NCBI GenBank assembly: GCA_036924085.1 | Contig: JAVGWX010000001.1 | Location: forward strand, 3,824,200-3,888,199 | Direction of reading: 5' to 3' | Source of the DNA: Ariolimax columbianus | Lineage: Eukaryota > Mollusca > Gastropoda > Stylommatophora > Arionidae | Length of the DNA: 64,000 nucleotides | In this document: piece after piece, positions 12,001 through 21,000 of the stretch | Layout of the letters: each line of letters starts with the position of its first letter | Position numbering within the stretch: the first letter of the stretch is position 1 | Notes under the pieces: generated by a model | Database searches by the model: none | Seen by the model: the letters and a program-made list of their open reading frames with translations, nothing else | What the model was told of the DNA's origin: nothing | Program-made: the position numbers and the translations under genes

Positions 12001-15000
12001 GGACATTTTTGGGCCTTCCCTCTTCAATCCCTATTCTCTTAGTCAGACTATGTGAGTGCAATCTGTTTCCGGTTCTGCCACTGAAAGGCAGAATAGGGTC
12101 TTGGTCAGCTATGGTTCGCTGATGCAAACAACCACCTATGAGTCAATTCACTGTTGCATGATAAAAAGTGAAAAATAGAATTCTACAATAATCTTCTTCT
12201 TCTCCAATTATAAAAACAGAATTAATAAAGAAACGTTATCACCGGTGCCAGTCACTTTTAAAAGATTTAGCAAGCGGAATACGTTATTTCTTGGCAGATT
12301 GTTTATGAGTCCTATTATGCATTGTTTCTGAACAGGTCATTCAGATGAATCAACGTTGGCAAGCTTACAATCACAGCCAGGAGCAGCAGGTCCATGGGTT
12401 GTTGGCACGGGTTACAGAGCTGGAACAAGTTGTTCTGGTCAGACATTGCACCATCCACTTCTATGTGTATACTAGTACTATTAGTGATGATCAGACAGGC
12501 AAACATTGACAGTGTAGATATTTTAGTTGACATTTGTAAGGTAGTAGTCATCTGTTTGCTTTCTGGTACGATGTCTAAGTCTAGATTATTATGTACATTC
12601 ATTCATTTATAAATTATTATGTAGACTAAACATAACTGATAGGTTTCTGTGCTTTACTTTGCAAATTTACAGCACCTCAGCCAGGCATTAAAATAGTTCC
12701 CGTATTCTAGGTAACTTTCAAGCATTATGTAGCCTCATTTGGAAAACATCAATAAATAACTAGCCATCTTCCTCTTAATAAGACATGGTCCTTACATGTA
12801 GGTCAATAATGCTTGTCTATCTTTGGAATGTGACAAATGTGAGTTCTTTGACATCACACAATTTGAATGTTTTAATTTTAGCTGCCACAAATCGATTAAC
12901 TTTTGCCCACAATAGCTCTGTTTGGTTTAGGTGGGAATGGTAAGTTGGCAGTCTCAAAAAACATCTATGTCCATGTTTATTATTATTTTGTCTGTATGGA
13001 ATATGTCTTTTGTGTCTGCTTTACAAGAAAAGGAAATTCAGGTTTTGGATACATTTCATTAAGCCATAACTTTGTTGCATATTTTGTACTCAATATTTTG
13101 TCCTCTTGTGACACTGTGTTGTGGGTGGATGCATTGTCCATTATAATACAAGAAAGAAAGAAAGAACAGTTTTGTCAATCCACTCTCTAAATATATGGCC
13201 ATTCATCTCTGTGTGGTAGCTCCAAATGTCTGTCGACTTTGAATTAAAAACTAGTTCAGCATTATTCACCAGCCTATTACATCTGTTACTGTCAATCACT
13301 GTCCTTTGTTACTTGGTACAAATCTCTTAATCCTTCCATCTTCTAATTGCCCTTCATTTTTATTTGTGTGGTGATCAAAGTTTCATCTAAATGAACTTGT
13401 TCAAAGCATTCTTTACGCATTTCTCTTACATCGCGTAAATACTTGCTTCTCATAGCAACTAGATTGTGTTAGAAATTTAAACTAGTAAGGCCTAAGAAGT
13501 ATGAGACTAAAGATAGGCCTACAATAGGGTGCTATAGAGGATGTAGTCAAAGGGGTACGTTGGTGTCAGGGAAGTGTGAAATACATAGTAGAAAAGCAAA
13601 CACTAAAATGATAAAGCAGAAGCAAAAAGAGGAAAACCAACAACATTACAAACTAAAAGGTTTTTATGCAAATGTGAGAAGCATAGTAAATAAAAGAGAA
13701 GAATTGGAACTGTATGTAGAAGAAGAAAAACCAGATATAATAGGGTTAACAGAATCATGGACATATGAGGAGATTGCAGATAGTGAACTTGAAATAGAGG
13801 GATATACAATGTTAAGGAAAGATAGGATAATTGGAGACAAGACTAAGGGAGGTGGCGTTTTATTATACTGTATAAATTCTGTTAATATAACGATCAAAGA
13901 TTATTTATCATGTGGTAACAAAAATGAAAGTGTATGGGGAGAAATAGAAAGTGGGGGTGAAAAAACAGTGATTGGAGTGTGCTATAGATGTCCATCAAGT
14001 CAAAAAGAGGAAGATGAGGAGCTGATTAGTAGCATAGCAAAGGCAAGTAAAGGGAAATTATTATTAATGGGAGATTTCAACTATCCAGAAATAAAATGGG
14101 ATATGGCAGAAGAACTTGTAAAGTCAAAACCTTTTGTTAAGTGCATAACTGACAATTTTTTAATTCAACATGTAGAAGCAGCCACCAGAGGCAAAAACAT
14201 ACTAGACCTAGTTTTTACCACAGAGGAAAATATGATTGAAAACGTTACCGTTGGGGAACTGTTTGGCTCAAGTGACCATCAAATCATCCGTTGGGATCTT
14301 ATTGCAGGGAAAGAAGTAAACATAAACACGCGAACATACGACTACTCTAAGGCAGATGTTAAGAGGCAGCAAACCACATAATCTGGAAAGATATTGTTGT
14401 AGGAACAGATGTTGAACAGGAGTGGGAAAGTTTTAAAACAGTTCTAGAAACGCTAAAAGAGGAATGTGTTCCATGTAGGGAGGTAAACCCCAAGCGTAAA
14501 AAGTGGATAACTAGATTTGTAGTGAAATGTAGAAGAGCAAAAAATAAAGCATGGAAAAAATATATAGAGGCAAATAAATCAAAAGAAACATATGTAAAAT
14601 ATTTAAACAAGCAGAACATATCTCAGAAAGCGAATAAAACAGCAAAAATAGACTTTGAAAAAAAAAAACTTGCTCAGAGGATCAAGACTGACAGTAAAAG
14701 CTTCTTTTCTTATGTTAGAAATAAACAAAGAACGAAAGACAAAGTAGGCCCTCTCATAGACAGTACAGGGAAAATAATAAGTGAGAATAGGGAGGCAGCT
14801 AATCTGCTCAATCAGTACTTTGGCACAGTCTTCACAAAGGAGGACTGCTCCGAGATCCCAGAGCCTATAGATATTTTTCAAAGAGACATGGATACAGCGG
14901 GATTAAGATCAATCTATATTACAGAGGAAATGGTTTTTAAAAAATTGGAGGGGTTGAAAGTGGATAAATGTCCAGGTCAAGATGGTGTTCACCCAAAATT

Positions 15001-18000
15001 GCTGTATGAAATTAGAAACCAACTAACAAAACCATTGGCTATATTATGTTCTCAATCACTTACAAAAGGGATTGTTCCACGGGATTGGAAAGATGCAGGA
15101 GTGATCCCCTTATTAAAAAAAGGCAAAAAATCAGATCCGGCAAATTATAGACCGGTGAGTTTAACGAGCATAGTCTGTAAATTGTTAGAGTCAATAATCA
15201 AAGAAAACATTGTAATGCATTTAGAAAAATTTAATCTAATTAGAAATAGTCAGCATGGGTTTACTAGAGGGAGATCATGCTTAACAAATCTATTAGAATT
15301 CATGGAGGAGGTTACTAAAATCATAGATAAAGGGGAGCCAGTGGATGTTATTTATCTAGACTTTGCAAAGGCCTTTGATAGAGTACCTCATCAAAGATTA
15401 TTTCGAAAGTTAAAATCACATGGAATAGGTGGGGAAGTTGCCAAATGGATTGAAAATTGGTTAACGGGAAGAAGGCAGAGGGTGGGCATAAATAAGGAGT
15501 ACTCTGAGTGGAGTGAAGTGAAAAGTGGTGTGCCACAGGGTTCGGTCTTGGGACCAATTTTGTTCTTGATATATATAAATGATTTGGACATTGATATGAG
15601 ATCCATGATTGCAAAATTTGCTGATGACACAAAACTATGCAGTAATGTCTCATCTAAAGCGGAAGTGGATATATTGATGTCGGATTTAGATAAAATTCGA
15701 GAATGGTCTGTAAGCTGGCAAATGGAGTTTAATGTAGATAAATGTACAGTCATCCACATGGGTAGATCCAATATGGAACATAATTACAGAATGGGAGAAA
15801 ACAATTTTAGAAAGATAGATAAGGAAAGGGACCTAGGGGTTATAATAGATCATACAGGAAAGGTGAGTGAGCAAGTTAAGGTAGCAGTGAAAAAGGCAAA
15901 TGCAATGTTAGGTATGATAAAAAGAAATATTAAACATAAGAACAAGGAAGTGATCGTCAAACTGTATAAAGCTTTAGTTAGACCTAGATTGGAGTACTGT
16001 GTACAGGTGTGGAGTCCTTATCATAGAGGGGATATAAACATGCTAGAAAGAATACAAAAAAGAGCAACAAAGATGATAGTGGGATTCCAGAATTACAGTT
16101 ATGAGGAACGACTCTGAAAAACCGGCCTACAGTGTCTCGAAGAGAGAAGAATTCGTAGTTACTTAATACAGGTTTATAAGATGATCAGAGGAATCGATAA
16201 ATTAGACTATAACAAGTTTTTTAAAATACAGCCACCTACAATAACACGAGGGCATAGCTACAAGCTGACTAAAGAGAGGTCCAGGTTAGTTATTAGGAAA
16301 TATTTTTTTAGTCAGAGAGTGGTGTCTGCTTGGAATGCATTGCCAGGGGAGGTAGTGGAGGCAGGGACAGTTAATGCATTTAAGAATAAACTGGATGTGC
16401 ATAGCTTTTAGAGCAAGGTGATGTAAATGTAACTGGTTGTATTCAGACTCTGCAGGGTCTTCTAAACCAGTATAAAGACATTAAGTTAAGTTAGATGTGG
16501 CTTTTCGAAAATGATGTTTATTTCCACCAGTATATTCTCCAAAGGTGATGCCTGCACTCCTTAAAGATCTCTATATTCTAGAAAATGATGTTTATTCCCA
16601 CCAGTATATTCTCCAAAGGTGATGCCTGCACTCCTTAAAGATCTCCATATTCTAGAAAATGATGTTTATTTCCTCAGTGTCACTATTTCTTTCAATTCAA
16701 ACATTCTGCACACTTCTCACCTAATAACGTCAAACTATCTACAATTTCATTTCTTCCTGCCTTTCTTCACTTCTTTGAATATGAGTCTTGAAGCCAACAA
16801 TCTTTTACTTAAACCTAAAGCATACTTTTCAGGTTTCGATATACACTGATTAAAAACTTCCTCGCTTTAGCCTCTCTGCAAAACTATTTATATACCTTCA
16901 TTGTGAAGTGTTACGAATTTGACCTTCAGACACATTGTTCACCTAGATCAAATTTCATGTAGAATGCCCTGGTAACAAAGACAATTTATTGTAATGATGT
17001 ACACAGCACACCAAAAGTTACTATCTAACTGTTGAAAAAGAGTACTATTTGCTGTAAATCATGCAAAAATCAACATAACAGGTGCAAGTTCATGTTTTCA
17101 AGATTTAATACCAAATTAATATCTCTACGATACAGTATTTAAAAAAACTAAATTTGGCTTGTTTACATGTACTGGTTATTTTATACAGGAAAAAGCAAAA
17201 ATAAAAACCAACTGCTTGTTTCCACTGAAATATTTTTTCCATAACGTCATGAAGACTGACATTTTCCATTCTGAATGTCATTGATTTCTGTGAAAAGGTT
17301 GTTGAGTTGTAGATTGTTAATGAGAAGCACATGTTTCGAAACACACGACAATAAACTTTAGCATTAAGGAATTCTATGGGCAACTACTAGATGCTTGTTG
17401 TTACACGTTAGTCCTGTCATATACATCATACAGATCGCACAGACAATAACATGTGGGTACAATCTAAAAACACAGTCTGAGAGGGATCATTGAAGAAGAT
17501 CTGCACATTTACGAGTACAAGTCAGACAATAGGTCACAAATGGCCATATTAAAAATAAACTAAATACATACAAACTTTACAGGAATTTCTTATTGGATTT
17601 ATTGTCCCAACATAATTTCCACCAACATTAATACATTTATCCCATCACTTTATCGAAGCGTCAAAACCTGCAGCATAGAAGTCTTTGGTTTGTTGTCTCA
17701 GCCATATTTACACATCCCATTCAACTTATTTGTACGTGAATGTTTACCACTATTGTGAGTTCCTAGTGAACCAAACAGGTAGAAATCACTCAGGGCGAAT
17801 TGTAGCTTTTAGACTGTCTGTTATTACTGACCAGTCAGCTCGAATCATCATCTCCCCCTCCTGCCTCACAGATGCTTCTCTTGCAATCAGAACAGAACAA
17901 CCAGGTTGGGTTTCACAACCAGGTTGGGTTTCATCAACAATTTCTTTGTATCCTTGAGAAAATTGATTGATCCAGTTATGCATCACTTTACACAACAACC

Positions 18001-21000
18001 ACTTCTCACTGTAAACAGGAAGCATTTCCATATGAATATCCTTTCCAGAAAGTCCTTTTTTTCAAATAAAATGCACAACAGCACGCTGTTCTTTGACTGT
18101 ACATTCTGTGAGCCCAGATGCCATTTTCTATGTGATTTGTGCACATATATGCGACACTTAGTATCTGCTGTCGACAGTAATCACGAAACTGGATGTTGCT
18201 GTCACCTAATGACATGTTTAGAAACTACCAACTATATTTTTCAGCTATCCCAAATCAGTTTGACCTACTTACTGATGTACCCTCTGACATTGCAGGCATA
18301 CATGAGATGCTGCGCTGCAGACTTCCTACAGGGAGACATACCGTATCAGTGGCCCCATACTCCTTACGTCACGGAAAAACCATAGCTCTCGGTATATTGA
18401 TCTGAACAGGATTTAGAAAAACCGTATTGCTCAGTCTATTGATTAAATCACACAGTACTTGTTGAAGAAATTATTTTAATTCAATTAATTGTTGTTTTTT
18501 TTTTTATGTCACATTTCAAGATACCATAATTTATGAGTTGGTAGTATTGACAACAAAATGTCTCCTAATTGAAACAAATATTTTTATTTTTTTATTTCAA
18601 GTAAAATATTGCAGTTAGTTTCACTGATGAATGGCCATATTTCATGACACAAACATAAATGTAATTTCTAATATAGGATGAAATGAATAAGTTAATTAAA
18701 TTAGGGACAAGTTGAGGTTCAATTTACAAACATCTACAGTAGGGGTTGTCCTATAAATGACTAACAGAAGTAAGTTAAACTTTTGTACTGTAATATATTC
18801 ATACAATTTATATTCATACTTTTCAGGAAGGAGAAAATCTTAAGACTGTGGTAAATACAAAGGAAATTGAAAACAAAAACCTCAGAAAGGAGATTGAAAA
18901 TCTTACCCGCGAGGCTAATAAGTTTTGGTCACAGCCGCAGTTTGATGTTAGCATTGTTGAAATTTTGAAGCAGCAAATTCAGGTGTGTACAGAAGACTTT
19001 AACACGGAACGTAAAGATCGAGAGCATGCTGTAAACAGATCGAAACAGCTACAGGATGAAGTCAATAAGCTGACCTTTGAGGTAATATACATGGACTTTT
19101 GAATAAAAAAAAAGCAACTATAATTTCTAGATCATACCACTAATGCAATCAAGCATTGCAGGGATTTTTCTGAGGTCTTTCTTGTGCGTTTCTCATGGCC
19201 TATATCAGTGATCTCGAACTCTTATCTACTTGAGGACAGTTTAATGGCCCGTGGGTCTCACCACAATAAAATCAGTTTTTTCTTCTTCTTCCCCATAACC
19301 TATGTGGGCATTGGGTCACTGCATCTTGCTGCATTATTGTCTGTTGTCAATGTTCAGTTATGAAATATTCCATTGCTTGACAAATGCTTGTTTCAACTGT
19401 TCCATTTTGAATTTTTTTAGTGATATCATGATGTCACATCATATCTTTGCTCGAGTGTTACAGGGGAGCAAAGTATAATAACACTGCAACCTTCCAGGCA
19501 TGTAAAAAGATATGACTAATGAGGGTTGGACATGGGGCTGGCTACTTCACCCTGTAGAAACTTGAATCCACACAAATATAGGCAGGTCAACATTTGATGT
19601 CTTGGAATGTATTTGTTAAGGACCTGTGCTCCACTGGAAACTGAAAAGGTTTTGATTGACTGTTCATGTCTTAGTGAGGATGTTGTTGAAGGAATGCCCA
19701 CAATGGGTAGGTTTACAATTTTGTGCGCCCTAAAAAGAACATTTAGTGGTGGTTTGTTGTAGCTTTCCTGACATCCTGTGCGTGCTGATGAAGCTGGTCC
19801 GAATAGCTACTCTGATGCAGCTATGAGATGGAACTTTATAGATAGAGAAGTCAAGGAAAGTTGTAGGGCGATGCAAAGAGAATTATAGATAAGAAGCGAA
19901 CAGAAGTGGGTCAAACTTGGAGTGAACTGGGCAGGCTAACTCTAGTAGATGCAGTCTCTGGTTTTGCATGATGATAGGAACTTTGACTAATATACATGTA
20001 GAAACAATGTAAATAAATATTATAATATTGTGAACTATAATTCCTTCTTAAATTACAGAATGATAATTTAAGAAAAGATATCGACAACATGCGGAGAATA
20101 AAAAACACTCCTGAGGTGAGTCTTCATGTGGTATAAACTAATACTGTAGTAGTCATCATATTTATTTCTACATCCTCTTCTGACTGGATGATGATAATTA
20201 CTGGTGATACTAAGTTTATCTTTCTATGTCCTAAAGTTTATGCCGTGGTGTACGAGTAGTAACTGTTGTCTGTAATTGTCCGTGTGTCACATAGCTGCAG
20301 AGTAATCACTTTCATCAGTTCTCCAAGCAACCATCTGACCTGTCCACCTGTCAGTACTTGAGATATTCTTGTTTTCCCAGTTCTATTGTCATGATACTTA
20401 AGATGTTCCTCCTTTCTTTTGTCATACCACCAAAGATGTTCCTCCTTTCTTTTGTCATACCACCAAAGATGTTCCTCCTTTCTCTTGTCATACCACCAAA
20501 GATGTTTCCACTCTGTATCTTCATCTATTTCTCTTGCCCACCATCTTTCCATTAGAAACAGATGATAGATTTGTTAGCACAATTATATTACTAGAATAAC
20601 AAGTCAGGCATTTAGGTAAAGGACAGCCTCTGTTTTTAGCAGAAAAATGTTTGTTTTATTATTTATTGTAATTTCATTTTTGATTATAGTGTTTATTTAT
20701 GAAAATTGTTTACTGTTATATTCTATCAAGCTTCAGTGTTTCTCTGGGATGAGACAGTTAGGACATTTGTAATATTTGAAGTATGTTGTAATCGCAAGAC
20801 ACCGGGTATGAATACCATTGTGTTCAGCTAGACAGACACTGGATTTGTTGGTCGATCACTTCCTCCACATACAGGAATAATTGTCAACTTAGCGCAATGC
20901 ACGTCTACCAAGAAACTGATAACAGCCAAATAGGTTGACGGTTATAAGAGTAATGTTCTGTAAAGGATATTCTACAATTTTTGTTGTTGTGTGAAAGGTA

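Larger units (their letters stand above)
13480..16490 (+). mobile_element. CR1-like LINE, nearly full second ORF, two disabling changes
   Basis: Endonuclease frame 13560-14381 ([42 protein letters not shown]) continues after a single frameshift near 14370 into the RT frame that runs to 16117 ([50 protein letters not shown] at 15617-15628). A TGA at 16116-16118 replaces the Arg codon present in the copy at 46706-47262; beyond it the frame stays open to the natural stop near 16411 ([14 protein letters not shown]). The order of blocks fits the CR1 clade. The 3' end has 'aagttaagtta'. With only one frameshift and one nonsense change it looks like the youngest LINE here. Its exact 5' end and a TSD were not identified. 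Confidence 0.88.

Noticed and set aside
11567..12127. 186-codon minus-strand ORF as a host gene
   Set aside because: It spans the right end of the piggyBac-like element, its TTAA border and a diverged SINE-S copy, with no domain. The open frame is chance.
20238..20555. Trp/Lys-rich repetitive proteins on both strands
   Set aside because: Translations of a 33-bp minisatellite.
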